The notes under the pieces are model-generated. The model did not search any database and had not been told where the DNA came from. It saw only the letters and a list, made by a program, of their open reading frames with translations. From contig CAYRSS010000004.1 in NCBI GenBank assembly GCA_964426945.1, forward strand, positions 98,118 through 162,117: a stretch of 64,000 nt of DNA, written 5' to 3'. Positions 18,664 to 28,050 of this stretch are shown here, one piece after another (within the stretch, counting starts at the first letter, position 1; every line of letters starts with the position of its first letter). The stretch is from CAYRSS01 sp964426945 (GTDB lineage Bacteria; Planctomycetota; Phycisphaerae; UBA1845). The position numbers and the translations under genes are program-made.

Positions 18664-19113
18664 TCAGCGCTTGGAACGATCGGTCTGGGGCTTGAGGGCC
18701 CGCTCGACGGGTTCGGCGGGACCCGCGGAGAATCCGGTGATCTGCGGCGCCTCCCGCGGCTTCTCCCGCGGATGGACGGCGAACACCTCGACCCGCACGA
18801 TCTCGTCAAACGGCACGGTGACCACGAAGGAGCCGACGCGGTACTGCTCATCCACCGGCTCGCATTCGAAGGTCAGGTGAGACTTGCTCTGCGCTTCGAT
18901 GAACTCCTTCACTTCATAGGAGAACCCGTCGCGCAGGTAGATCAGGCAGCGGCATTCAACCTCGCCGCGGAACTGCGCGAACGACTCGTCCAGATCAGCC
19001 TGTTCCGGCTGCAGGTCCGGAAAGTGGCCGATCGCGCACCGCCACCGCGACTCCTCCATCTGGTGGTGAAACGCGGCGCCGTAGAACCAGTCGTAATTGA
19101 AAGAAGGCGACAT
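18664..19113 (-). CDS. Conserved hypothetical protein (149 aa)
   Basis: ATG at 19113 (MSPSFNYDWFYGAAFHHQ) is chosen because GGAG lies 5-6 nt upstream; the frame also runs further up to 19158. The protein is soluble, acidic and ends with a basic tail (TDRSKR). 'CRCLIYLRDGFSYEVKEFIEA' and 'RVGSFVVTVPFDEIVRVEVFAVHP' look like a small mixed alpha/beta fold. No recognised domain. It is 36 bp upstream of priA on the same strand, and might be cotranscribed with it; the divergent neighbour is queG. Confidence 0.65.
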   Translation of the reverse strand: MSPSFNYDWFYGAAFHHQMEESRWRCAIGHFPDLQPEQADLDESFAQFRGEVECRCLIYLRDGFSYEVKEFIEAQSKSHLTFECEPVDEQYRVGSFVVTVPFDEIVRVEVFAVHPREKPREAPQITGFSAGPAEPVERALKPQTDRSKR

Positions 19114-19248
19114 TGAAGCTCCAGGGAATGTCGTCCGCCAGAAGGACCGTTCTCGCACGGTGTCGGGGCACGCTAAGACCCCACCGCGGCACCGTCAATC
19201 GCGGTCCTGCGGTTTCTATCGACAGCTTGGGGCGATAGCATCGCCTTC

Positions 19249-20229
19249 ATGTCGCCCGCCGAGCGAACCGCCCTGGTCCGAAAAGTCGCCGCCGCACTGG
19301 GTCTCGACCGTTGCGGCGTGACCTCCGCCGAGCCTATCGGACGTGCCGACTACGTCCGAGAATGGCTGGCCGCCGGCCGCGCGGGCACCATGACCTACCT
19401 CGCCGACGAGGTGGAAGTCCGCCTCGACCCCGCTCGGATCCTGCCGGGCGCGCGCAGCGTCATCGCCGTCGCACTGCTCTACCACCAACCGGCTCCCCCG
19501 CCGCCCGCAGACGCGCGGCCGCGCGGCCGGGTCGCCATGTACGCCTGGGGCGATGACTACCACGACGTGCTCGGCGGCAGAATGCAAGCCCTGCACCGAC
19601 GGCTTCAGGACGAACTGGACGAACCGTTCGACGCCATCGCCTGCGTCGACACCGAGCCGATCATCGAGCGAGAACTCGCGGCGCGGGCGGGCATCGGCTG
19701 GATCGGGAAAAACACGCTCGTCCTGCACCCGGAGCTGGGTAGCTGCTTTTTCCTCGGGCTGCTGGTCACCACGCTCGACCTGGCCGTTGACGCCCCGCTG
19801 GCGGACCACTGCGGCTCGTGCACGCGATGCCTCGAAGCCTGTCCGACGCAGGCGTTTCCGGCTCCCTACCAGCTCGACGCCTCGCGCTGCATCAGCTACC
19901 TGACCATCGAGTCGCGCGAGCCCGCGCCGGCAGAACTGGCCTCGCGCAGCGGCGATTGGATCTTCGGCTGCGACGTGTGTCAGGAGGTATGCCCCTTCAA
20001 CCGCGGCGCGCCGACGACGACCGAGCCGGGCTTCGCCCCGCGCGGCGAGGCGACCACCCGCCCCGACCTGCGCGCGCTGCTCACCTGGCAACCTGACGAC
20101 TACCGCCGCATCCTCCGCGGATCGGCCATGCGCCGTGCCAAGCTGGACATGCTGCGGCGCAGCGCGCGCATCGCCATGAAAAACGGCGGCGCCGATCACG
20201 GCGCCGCCGATGCAGATGTCACCTCGTGA
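19249..20229 (+). CDS. queG: Epoxyqueuosine reductase (QueG)
   Basis: A 326-residue protein of the QueG family, which reduces epoxyqueuosine to queuosine in tRNA using cobalamin and two 4Fe-4S clusters. The ferredoxin-like iron-sulfur part is clear: 'CGSCTRCLEACPTQAF' and 'CDVCQEVCPFN'. The N-terminal two-thirds contain 'CGVTSAEP', the cobalamin-domain segment 'VAMYAWGDDYH' and 'CVDTEPIIERELAARAGIGWIGKNTLVL', a strongly conserved stretch. Slightly shorter than the E. coli enzyme, lacking its C-terminal HEAT repeats. TAGCAT ends 7 nt before the ATG and there is no ribosome site, suggesting a leaderless mRNA. Confidence 0.95.
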   Translation: MSPAERTALVRKVAAALGLDRCGVTSAEPIGRADYVREWLAAGRAGTMTYLADEVEVRLDPARILPGARSVIAVALLYHQPAPPPPADARPRGRVAMYAWGDDYHDVLGGRMQALHRRLQDELDEPFDAIACVDTEPIIERELAARAGIGWIGKNTLVLHPELGSCFFLGLLVTTLDLAVDAPLADHCGSCTRCLEACPTQAFPAPYQLDASRCISYLTIESREPAPAELASRSGDWIFGCDVCQEVCPFNRGAPTTTEPGFAPRGEATTRPDLRALLTWQPDDYRRILRGSAMRRAKLDMLRRSARIAMKNGGADHGAADADVTS

Positions 20230-20247
20230 GGCCGGGCTGCGGGCGGA

Positions 20248-21381
20248 TCAGGTACCCGCCTTGGCCGCCTCGCGATCGGGCAGGATCAGCACATGGCCCG
20301 GACGGAGGTTCTTCGGATCACCCTTCACCACCGAGCGGTTCATTTCGAGAAGCTCCTTCCAGCGTGACGACGCCCCCAGTTGGTCGCGGGCGATGTCATA
20401 GAACGTGTCACCCGACTTGACCGTATACGTGCGGCGGCTGCTGGCAGCGGTCTCCGCGGCTTTCGCGGTTCCACCGGCGGGCGCCGATGTGGTGGGGGGC
20501 GCCGCGGCCGTATTGGCCGGGCGGGCGGCAGTCGCCTTGAGCTCCCTCGCCTTGCGCGCCGCCTCGGCCACCTGACGATCATCCGGCAGCGGCGGGATCA
20601 TCACCGCCGTGCCCCGCGGCAGGCGGGTCGTATCGGTGATCTGCGGGTTGGAGTGCATGAGGAACTCGGCCAGCTGGGGACGGCCGTAGTAGGTCTTGGC
20701 GAGCGAGGCGAACGTTTCGGAGCCGGTCACCCGGTGCGTTTCGACGCCGGGCGTCGCGGGCGACCGAGTCGCGGCGCCGGTGTTCGCCGTAGCGGGCGCG
20801 GGCGGCGTGGCGCCGGCGGCAGGGGACGTAACCGGCGGCTGCGTTTCACCCGTGGCCGGGGTTGCAACGGCTGGCTCCCGCGTCGCCACGGCCCCCTCGC
20901 CCGGAGCGACGCCGGCGGCAGGTGCGCTGGCCTCGCCCGTGGGGCGGACAGCGGGCTCGCTCGTGGGCCGCGCGGGGACGGTTTCGGTCGCCGGACGTGT
21001 GGCGGGCCGCGAGGCCGCGTCATCGCCGGTCGTCACCGACCGGGGGCCCGGCGGAAGCTGCACCGGCCCGTCGAGCCCGCGGGGACGCGAGGCGTCCGCG
21101 GTCCGGGTGTCGGCCGGGGAGCCCGTGCGCGGCTGATCCGCCGGTCGTGGCTGACGCGCGGCCGGATTGGCCGCCGTGCCGTTACGCTCGGTTGTGCGGG
21201 TCGGGGCGGGCCGGGTGGCCGATGTCGCCGGGCCGGTCGGCGTGGCGGTATCGGTTCGCGCGCCGGGACCGGTGGCGAGGTCAACCGGCTTCTCGCCGCG
21301 GTCGGCGAAGAGGAAGTACCCGCCGCCGGTCAGCACGATCAGGAAGAACAGTACGAGGCCGAATTTGACGTCCGTGCGCAT
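20248..21381 (-). CDS. LysM-domain protein with single membrane anchor
   Basis: A 377-residue protein. ATG 21381 (MRTDVKFGLVLFFLIVLTGGGYFLF) is used because AAGGGG lies 6 nt upstream. One N-terminal membrane helix (residues 7-25) is followed by a long Pro/Ala/Thr-rich linker of about 190 residues, disordered in appearance. Two LysM domains close the protein: about residues 205-265 ('HRVTGSETFASLAKTYYGRP..NPQITD..LPRGTAVMIP') and 315-370 ('YTVKSGDTFYDIARDQLGASSRWKELLEMNRS..LRPGHVLILP'). LysM binds peptidoglycan sugar, so this is an envelope protein tethered to the inner membrane with its LysM end at the wall. Ends beside queG (convergent). Confidence 0.88.
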   Translation of the reverse strand: MRTDVKFGLVLFFLIVLTGGGYFLFADRGEKPVDLATGPGARTDTATPTGPATSATRPAPTRTTERNGTAANPAARQPRPADQPRTGSPADTRTADASRPRGLDGPVQLPPGPRSVTTGDDAASRPATRPATETVPARPTSEPAVRPTGEASAPAAGVAPGEGAVATREPAVATPATGETQPPVTSPAAGATPPAPATANTGAATRSPATPGVETHRVTGSETFASLAKTYYGRPQLAEFLMHSNPQITDTTRLPRGTAVMIPPLPDDRQVAEAARKARELKATAARPANTAAAPPTTSAPAGGTAKAAETAASSRRTYTVKSGDTFYDIARDQLGASSRWKELLEMNRSVVKGDPKNLRPGHVLILPDREAAKAGT

Positions 21382-21500
21382 GACAGACCCCTTCCCTGAG
21401 GCGTGCGGCCGATGAGTCGCACCAAGATGAGCGGGATGACGTTCCGCGGTCTGCGCGCCGCACAACAGCACGGATCGCGTCGTCGAGAATGCTGCCGCGC

Positions 21501-21529
21501 AGTGTACGACCGCGGCGTCGCGCGGTCAA
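21501..21529 (-). promoter_or_regulatory. Promoter of the LysM gene
   Basis: On the minus strand TTGACC (21529-21524), 17 bp, TACACT (21506-21501). Predicted start near 21494 gives a leader of about 113 nt before ATG 21381. Confidence 0.6.
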
Positions 21530-21564
21530 CATGGAAGCGCGCCGGAATCCTCCTTCGCCGTGGT

Positions 21565-21605
21565 AAAAAGCAAGGCGGCGAGCCGGTGATCACCGACCCG
21601 CCGCC
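21565..21605 (-). terminator. Rho-independent terminator of the pseudopilin gene
   Basis: On the minus strand a GC-rich stem (GGCGGCG at 21574-21580 pairs with CGCCGCC at 21599-21605), with an inner palindrome CGGTGATCACCG, is followed by a T-rich run (complement of 21565-21569). It lies 35 bp after the pilin stop. Confidence 0.65.
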
Positions 21606-21639
21606 CGCTTAAGTCCGAAGACTCGTCAGACCGCCCTGA

Positions 21640-22617
21640 CTACGGATAGATCAGGCTGTCCGTCGACGAGTACACCGGCGGCGACGAAGAGATCGACTCC
21701 TGGCCCGGGAACGGGTTCGGGGTGACCTGCCACGCGGTGCGACCCTGGTAACGGTTCTGGCCCGACGTCGGGGTACCCGGCGCGGTCCAGGTGCCGAACA
21801 TCAGGGTGTAGATGTTGTCGCTGTCGATACCGACGCACGGCTTGCGCTCGAACGTCACGTGACCGTCAGCAAAGAGGCAGTTCTGGCCTTCGCCGTTGCC
21901 CTGACCGCCGTGGTTCGGCGAGTTGAACGGGCGCCAGGCCTTGGCCGAGTCGTTCAGGTTGATCGAACCCGTCTCGCCGACGTTCCAGTTCGGAACGCCC
22001 TGCTCGTCGAAGTAGTACGGGCTCTTGTCAGCGGCGAGGATCTGACGGTTGTCAGCGCCCTCGCGCGGACGCGTGTCCGTCGGGCCGAACGGAACCTGGT
22101 AGCCGTAGCTGATGTGCGAGAAGCCGAGGAAGTCGTAGTACAGGTCGAGGTTTTCCGTCGGATCAGGCTCATCGCCGCTGCTGGGGCAGATGAACTGCTT
22201 GGTGGTCACCTCGCCCGAGCGGACCAGCAGCCAGTAGGCGCGGGTCACCGAGACGCGGGTGCTGCCACCCAGACCGGTGCCGTCCGCTTCCTTGTAGCTG
22301 GGACGGTTACGACCGTTGAGGACCGGAAGACCGATGATGCCGCTGTTCGGCGTGTTCGGGTTGCCGGCCGCGTCGGTGTAGGTGATGTTCGTGGTGTGAT
22401 TGCCCTTGAAGCCGGGAATCATCCACTTCTCGAGGTTGTCCGTGGCGTACAGCTTGGCCGACGTGCCGATACCCTTCAGGTTGGCAGCGCAGACCAGGCG
22501 CTTGCTCAGCTCGCGAGCACGCGACAAGCTGGGCAGCAGGATCGAGATGAGCAGCGCGATGATCGCGATCACCACGAGCAGCTCGATCAGCGTAAAACCG
22601 AAATTCCTTCGCCGCAT
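21640..22617 (-). CDS. Type II secretion pseudopilin-like protein (planctomycete type)
   Basis: A 325-residue protein. Start ATG 22617 (MRRRNFGFTLIELLVV), with GGGAGGT 7 nt upstream. The short basic leader and 'GFTLIELLVVIAIIALLISILLPSLSRAREL' form a classic prepilin peptidase site and assembly helix, with the conserved Glu at +5 of the mature protein. The C-terminal part 'NCLFADGHVTFE' is the tail pattern of the large planctomycete pseudopilin families. It is not near pil or gsp genes, as is usual for these expanded families. The body is globular (SGDEPDPTENLDLYYDFLGFSHISYGYQ). Probably exported and assembled into a pseudopilus or displayed. It has a long structured leader (see 22618-23122) and its own terminator. 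Confidence 0.9.
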   Translation of the reverse strand: MRRRNFGFTLIELLVVIAIIALLISILLPSLSRARELSKRLVCAANLKGIGTSAKLYATDNLEKWMIPGFKGNHTTNITYTDAAGNPNTPNSGIIGLPVLNGRNRPSYKEADGTGLGGSTRVSVTRAYWLLVRSGEVTTKQFICPSSGDEPDPTENLDLYYDFLGFSHISYGYQVPFGPTDTRPREGADNRQILAADKSPYYFDEQGVPNWNVGETGSINLNDSAKAWRPFNSPNHGGQGNGEGQNCLFADGHVTFERKPCVGIDSDNIYTLMFGTWTAPGTPTSGQNRYQGRTAWQVTPNPFPGQESISSSPPVYSSTDSLIYP

Positions 22618-23275
22618 GGCGAATACCTCCCGTGCCACCTAGGGCACAATAATTCTCCACGACCCGAACCCGCCACGCCCGATAACCGTATCGAACGTTC
22701 TACGGCGAGCCGCGAGTCGCCGGCCCCTCACCCCGCCAGTCCGGTAACCGTACCGGCCGACGGCGACAAGGCGCCAATTCCGTGAACCCCCCGAAAACCC
22801 CGGTCGCGGCTGCGGCCGAAGCTGACGGGCACATTGTCACCAGCAAAGGAGAACTGAAGCCCGGCCACGCACCTTCGAAGCGACGCGCGTCGAAAGGTCG
22901 ACCCCAAGGGGTGCGAAGGCCGAACTCGGACAGGACCCGACGGAGGGAAACTCCGCAGTGACCGACGGAGGTCACCCGTCAGGGCCCGTGGAGGTAGCGG
23001 CGGAGGGCCAAATGAATGGGAGGATCAAATAATGGCTAGAACCGACGTATCAATCTGAGAATGATCAATCGGCCTTCCAGACCACGCGGCAAACGCCGCG
23101 CAGCCCATACCGCTCCTACCAACACTAAATCCTAATCGACGACTGGAGGCCTGTCAATAAGTTCGGCGGGATTCGGACCTCTGCCCCCACCACGGCGCGG
23201 GCCGCCGCGGCGGCAGCATGCGCTCACGCCCAGCAATCACCAACGCATTTTATTCAGTGTCACAGATCTCAAGAC
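22618..23275 (-). other. Long intergenic region: predicted structured leader of the pseudopilin
   Basis: No convincing gene. A consensus promoter at 23129-23157 would start transcription near 23122, giving a leader of about 505 nt. Hairpins seen: CGCGGC-4-GCCGCG (23085-23100), GTGACC-6-GGTCAC (22958-22975), CGGAG-5-CTCCG (22941-22955), CCTTCG/CGAAGG (22872-22877 with 22914-22919) enclosing CGACGC/GCGTCG (22881-22892) and ACCCC/GGGGT (22901-22912), and CCGGTA-4-TACCGG (22741-22756). The structured part may be a regulatory leader or a separate small RNA. The rest, 23158-23275, is downstream of the DUF362 gene and shows nothing. Confidence 0.5.
23129..23157 (-). promoter_or_regulatory. Consensus promoter upstream of the pseudopilin leader
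   Basis: On the minus strand TTGACA (23157-23152), 17 bp, TAGGAT (23134-23129). The -35 is a perfect consensus. Start near 23122, 505 nt before the pilin ATG. Confidence 0.65.
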
Positions 23276-24406
23276 TCAGTCCGCCCGTAGTTCGACGAGG
23301 TCGATCCCCCGCGGCAGGGCCACCCCCAGCCCCTTCCGCTGCGCGTCTGCGAGGTAGGCCGGCAGCCCATCCTCGCCACCGCCGATCGCCTCCAGGCCGT
23401 GCGCCTCGCGGATCGCGTTGAGCCGGGCCAGCCCCACCGCATCCGCGGCCACGCCGTCCGTCGAAGCGAACATCAGCCCCTCCTCGGACACGTGCTCCGC
23501 CGCGACGGCGGGACCGCCTTCGAACACGACACGCAGGGCGTCAACGACGTGCAACCGAACCCGCGACCGGACGCTCTCGTGACCGACGATGTCGGCGATG
23601 TACGGGGTGCAGCTGTTGGCGTGGAATCGGGCCGGGTGGCGAACCAGCCCGTGCGACAGGTTCTTCAGACAGCAGGTCATCCCCGCAAGATTGTGGGTCT
23701 TAAGGAACGGCACGTTGATCAGTGCCGTCACCTGGCGAAGGGCCAGGGCGAGTTGGTCGGCCCCGCTGCCGAAGTCGGTTTCGTCCGGCTCGAATCCCTG
23801 AACCGCCGGGGTCGTGTCGAACTGCTCTTCGAGTCCCGGCGGTGCCTCGATGCACACGATCTGCCGCGGCGACCAGCCGCCGGCGAGAATCGAACTGATC
23901 AGGACCTCGCCCACGACCCGCGTGGTGTCCAGCCCCGACTGCCCGGATCGGTTGAACTTCAGGCCGATGATGTCGTCCGGCGACAGCAGCTTCCGCCAGG
24001 CGTCGTACGTCGTTTCGACCCCCAGCGCCCCGGATACCGTCCGCTCGAACTGCTCGACGACCAGCTGGCGCTCCAGCTTGCCTCCGCTGGTCAGGGCGCG
24101 CCGCGATCTCACGCTGGCCACGCGGGACTTCGCCGTGCCGGGCGCGAGGTAGAGCAGATCCTCCGGCTGGCTCGGTTGACGCCCCGCCGCCCCCCCCGCC
24201 AGCAGGCCGCACGTACCCGCTACCCCCAGCGCCGCCTGCAGAAACCCGCGCCGGGACACGCCGGATAGGGGTTCGCCACACGCTGGAACCAAGGCAGGAT
24301 CGTGGTCGTGACTTTCGCCGCTCAAACGGCGGTCTCCAAGCAGGGAATGGCCTCGTCCGGCGTGGCCCGCTCCCGGGGCCCGGCGCGGCCGCATCACGGG
24401 AAGCAT
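23276..24406 (-). CDS. DUF362 domain protein with twin-arginine signal
   Basis: A 376-codon frame; the Tat motif 'SRRGFLQAALGVAGTCGLLAGG' starts at about residue 51, so the true start is probably closer to it: TTG 24288 or GTG 24258 would give a normal signal. Mature part: 'VGLKFN'-like 'IIGLKFNRSGQSGLDTTRVVGEVLI', 'INVPFLKTHNLAGMTCCLKNLSHGLV' and 'FASTDGVAADAVGLARLN', typical of the DUF362 family (iron-sulfur-associated, function unknown). The Cys pair in 'MTCCLKN' may matter. Exported folded. Not in an operon; miaB is divergent. Confidence 0.8.
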   Translation of the reverse strand: MLPVMRPRRAPGAGHAGRGHSLLGDRRLSGESHDHDPALVPACGEPLSGVSRRGFLQAALGVAGTCGLLAGGAAGRQPSQPEDLLYLAPGTAKSRVASVRSRRALTSGGKLERQLVVEQFERTVSGALGVETTYDAWRKLLSPDDIIGLKFNRSGQSGLDTTRVVGEVLISSILAGGWSPRQIVCIEAPPGLEEQFDTTPAVQGFEPDETDFGSGADQLALALRQVTALINVPFLKTHNLAGMTCCLKNLSHGLVRHPARFHANSCTPYIADIVGHESVRSRVRLHVVDALRVVFEGGPAVAAEHVSEEGLMFASTDGVAADAVGLARLNAIREAHGLEAIGGGEDGLPAYLADAQRKGLGVALPRGIDLVELRAD

Positions 24407-24502
24407 CGGCGGGCCGGCCGCGGGGGATGATCGGACGACCCGAGCGGCGTGCGTTTCCCTGCGGAATGGCCTACAATGGCAGGGCTATCGGGCGGAGGCA
24501 TC

Positions 24503-25993
<1,491 letters not shown>

Positions 25994-26088
25994 CCTCGCG
26001 CGGCTGCGCCGCCGCGGCCGCTCGTGCAAGCCCCACAGCACCCGAACTTTCCGATTGAAGAAAGAACCTCGCACGTCGCCCGGCGCTC

Positions 26089-26118
26089 TTGCATTGACCC
26101 GCGCGATCGTTCCATAAT
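26089..26118 (+). promoter_or_regulatory. Promoter of the clpS-like gene
   Basis: TTGCAT (26089-26094), 18 bp, CATAAT (26113-26118). Start near 26125 leaves a 66-nt leader. Confidence 0.45.
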
Positions 26119-26190
26119 CAAGCCTGCGGGATGGGAGCGAGAACGACTCCTCCTTCGAGAGACGACAAAAGCTTTCGCAGAGAGGCATTC

Positions 26191-26550
26191 ATGGATTCGA
26201 CCATCATCGACCCCAGCCAGGAAAGCGCCGCCGAGCGCTGTACCGCCAGTCCGGCCGCCCGGCCGGACAAGAAGTCCAAGCCGATCCCCCGATACCACGT
26301 TATTCTGCTCGACGACGACGACCACACCTACGAATACGTCATCGACATGCTCCGCAAGCTCTTCGGCTTCGAGTCGGAGCAGGCGTACGTCATGGCCTGC
26401 GAGATCGACAACAGCGGCCGCGTCATCCTCGACACGACCACGAAGGAGCGGGCGGAGTTCAAGCGCGACCAGATTCACGCCTTCGGGCGCGACTGGCGCA
26501 TCGAGCGATGCTCGGGCTGCATGACCTGCGTGATCGAACCGGCAGCCTGA
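26191..26550 (+). CDS. clpS: ClpS-like adaptor of Clp protease
   Basis: A 119-residue protein; ATG 26191 has GAGAGG upstream at 6 nt. After a disordered first 40 residues, 'RYHVILLDDDDHTYEYVIDMLRKLFGF' aligns with the ClpS opening strand and helix. ClpS binds N-degron proteins and hands them to ClpA/ClpC. Residues that line the N-degron pocket in the E. coli protein differ: the Asn-Asp-Asp pocket is Asp-Asp-Asp, the gatekeeper Met is Tyr, and the pocket His is replaced by Glu in 'ACEIDNSGR'. The C-terminal 'RIERCSGCMTCVIEPA' carries three cysteines. It could therefore recognise different substrates. No clp gene adjacent. Confidence 0.78.
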   Translation: MDSTIIDPSQESAAERCTASPAARPDKKSKPIPRYHVILLDDDDHTYEYVIDMLRKLFGFESEQAYVMACEIDNSGRVILDTTTKERAEFKRDQIHAFGRDWRIERCSGCMTCVIEPAA

Positions 26551-26565
26551 CGGGTCGACGGGCCG

Positions 26566-27120
26566 CTACCGCCCGACGATCTGGAGAATGGCCAGCAGAA
26601 TATCCAGCAGCACGTTGAGGTCGGCGGCGGACGGCGTCTCGCCGCCTCCGATGCCGCTCCCGCCCCCGCCGATCGGTGGGGCCGCCATTCGCCCGCTTGT
26701 GGTCACGGCGAAATCGAACACGATGGATGTGTGGTCGAAGGTGAAAACGAGCGTATCGCCGCAGGCGAAGTCGCTCTCATCGCGCAGTACGTCGGTTTGG
26801 GTCACGGGCCCCAGCCCGCCGACGACCGACAGGCTCGCCCGATCGATCACAATCGCTCGCGCGTCGTCGCAGTTGAAGGTCAGTCGCGCCGTCTGCCCGG
26901 CGGCGATCGTACGCGAGTGTTCACGGCCGACGTCGTCGATCAACGACGCGGGAATGTCGTCCTCCTCGCTGGTGTACGCGGTCACCTCGACGGCGTAATC
27001 CGAATCGTTGACCAGTTCGACGGACAGCGCGGTGCTCCCGCCGAGCAACCCCCCGATGCCGCAGCCCGTCACGCACCCCAGAAGCGGCACCATCGCCGCC
27101 GTCAGCATTCGCCGGATCAT
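26566..27120 (-). CDS. Hypothetical lipoprotein
   Basis: A 184-residue protein; ATG 27120 (MIRRMLTAAMVPLLGCVTGC) with AGGAG 8 nt upstream. The lipobox VTGC makes Cys20 the lipidated residue. The mature part is beta-rich ('ALSVELVNDSDYAVEVTAYTSEED', 'RTIAAGQTARLTFNCDDARAIVID'), like small secreted sandwich domains, with a Gly-rich segment (GGGGSGIGGG) and a hydrophobic C-terminal helix. No family recognised. Convergent with clpS; divergent from the SDR gene. Confidence 0.7.
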   Translation of the reverse strand: MIRRMLTAAMVPLLGCVTGCGIGGLLGGSTALSVELVNDSDYAVEVTAYTSEEDDIPASLIDDVGREHSRTIAAGQTARLTFNCDDARAIVIDRASLSVVGGLGPVTQTDVLRDESDFACGDTLVFTFDHTSIVFDFAVTTSGRMAAPPIGGGGSGIGGGETPSAADLNVLLDILLAILQIVGR

Positions 27121-27201
27121 CGTGCATTCTCCTGCTGAGCCGGTCACGCCGGGGCGACCGACGGTTTCCCCCGCAACCGATATCGGCTCAGGACCGCGAA
27201 A

Positions 27202-27230
27202 TCGACCAGCCCCGCCGCCGCCGGTATACT
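27202..27230 (+). promoter_or_regulatory. Promoter of the SDR-ALDH operon
   Basis: TCGACC (27202-27207), 17 bp, TATACT (27225-27230); the ATG at 27265 follows about 28 nt after the predicted start, with CGGAG as ribosome site. Confidence 0.5.
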
Positions 27231-27264
27231 GTTTCCGCACGCACGAGGCTCGGAGACACCACGG

Positions 27265-28050
27265 ATGCTCGACCTACGCGACAGGCGCGCCATCGTCTGC
27301 GGGAGTACGAAAGGGATCGGCCGCGCCAGCGCGGCCGAGCTCGCCCAGCGCGGCGCAGCGGTGCTCCTGCTCGCCAGGGACGCCGCCGCACTCAAGCAGG
27401 CTTGCGCTGAACTGCCCACTCCCGCCGGGCAGACCCACGAGAGCCTCGTGGCCGACTTCGCACAACCCGCCGCCGTCGCCACAGCCGCTGCCGGCGCGGT
27501 CGAGCGCGGCGGGCCAGTTCACGTCCTGGTCAACAACACCGGCGGGCCGCCCTCTGGGCCCATCGCCGCGGCCACCCCCGAGGCGTTCCTCCAGGCGTTC
27601 TCCGCCCACGTCATCGCCAATCAGCTTCTCGTCCAGGCGGTGCTGGCCGGCATGAAGGACGCCGGATTCGGGCGGATCATCAACATCATTTCGACCTCGG
27701 TGCTGACGCCGATCCGCGGGCTGGGTGTGTCCAACACGATCCGGGCGGCGGTCGCCAACTGGGCGCGGACCCTCGCGGGCGAGGTCGCGCCGCACGGCAT
27801 CACCGTGAACAACGTGCTGCCTGGCTACACCGATACCGACCGGCTGGCCTCGCTCTTCGCCCGCCGGGCGGAGGCGAGCGGCACCTCCGCCGCCGAAATC
27901 CGCGAGGATGTCATCGCCACGATCCCCGCGGGGCGACTGGCCCGGGCCGAGGAAATCGCCGCGGTGGTGGGCTTCCTCGCCTCGCCCGCAGCCTCGTACG
28001 TCAACGGCGTCAACCTGCCCGTCGATGGCGGGCGCACGGCGGGACAGTGA
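27265..28050 (+). CDS. SDR family oxidoreductase lacking the YxxxK pair
   Basis: A 261-residue Rossmann-fold short-chain dehydrogenase. 'VCGSTKGIGRASA' is the NAD(P)-binding glycine motif and 'VLVNNTGGP' the NNAG-like motif. Where the catalytic Tyr-x3-Lys is expected, 'LGVSNTIRAAVANWARTLAGEVAPHGITVNNVLPGYTDTDRL' has Asn and Arg; this variant is known in a 3-oxoacyl-ACP-reductase-like SDR subgroup. The C-terminal 'NGVNLPVDGGRTAGQ' is standard. Activity may be altered or absent. Overlaps the next gene by 4 bp (GTGA), so it is translationally coupled to an aldehyde dehydrogenase. Confidence 0.88.
   Translation: MLDLRDRRAIVCGSTKGIGRASAAELAQRGAAVLLLARDAAALKQACAELPTPAGQTHESLVADFAQPAAVATAAAGAVERGGPVHVLVNNTGGPPSGPIAAATPEAFLQAFSAHVIANQLLVQAVLAGMKDAGFGRIINIISTSVLTPIRGLGVSNTIRAAVANWARTLAGEVAPHGITVNNVLPGYTDTDRLASLFARRAEASGTSAAEIREDVIATIPAGRLARAEEIAAVVGFLASPAASYVNGVNLPVDGGRTAGQ

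Noticed and set aside
22700..22975. 91-codon minus-strand frame inside the structured leader (starts GTG)
   Set aside because: No protein-like features; codons overlap stable hairpins; more likely non-coding.
22930..23010. Similarity of 'CGGAGGGAAACTCCG' and 'GGCCAAATGAAT' to words of RNase P RNA
   Set aside because: The order and spacing of the conserved RNase P regions are not present; only short words match.
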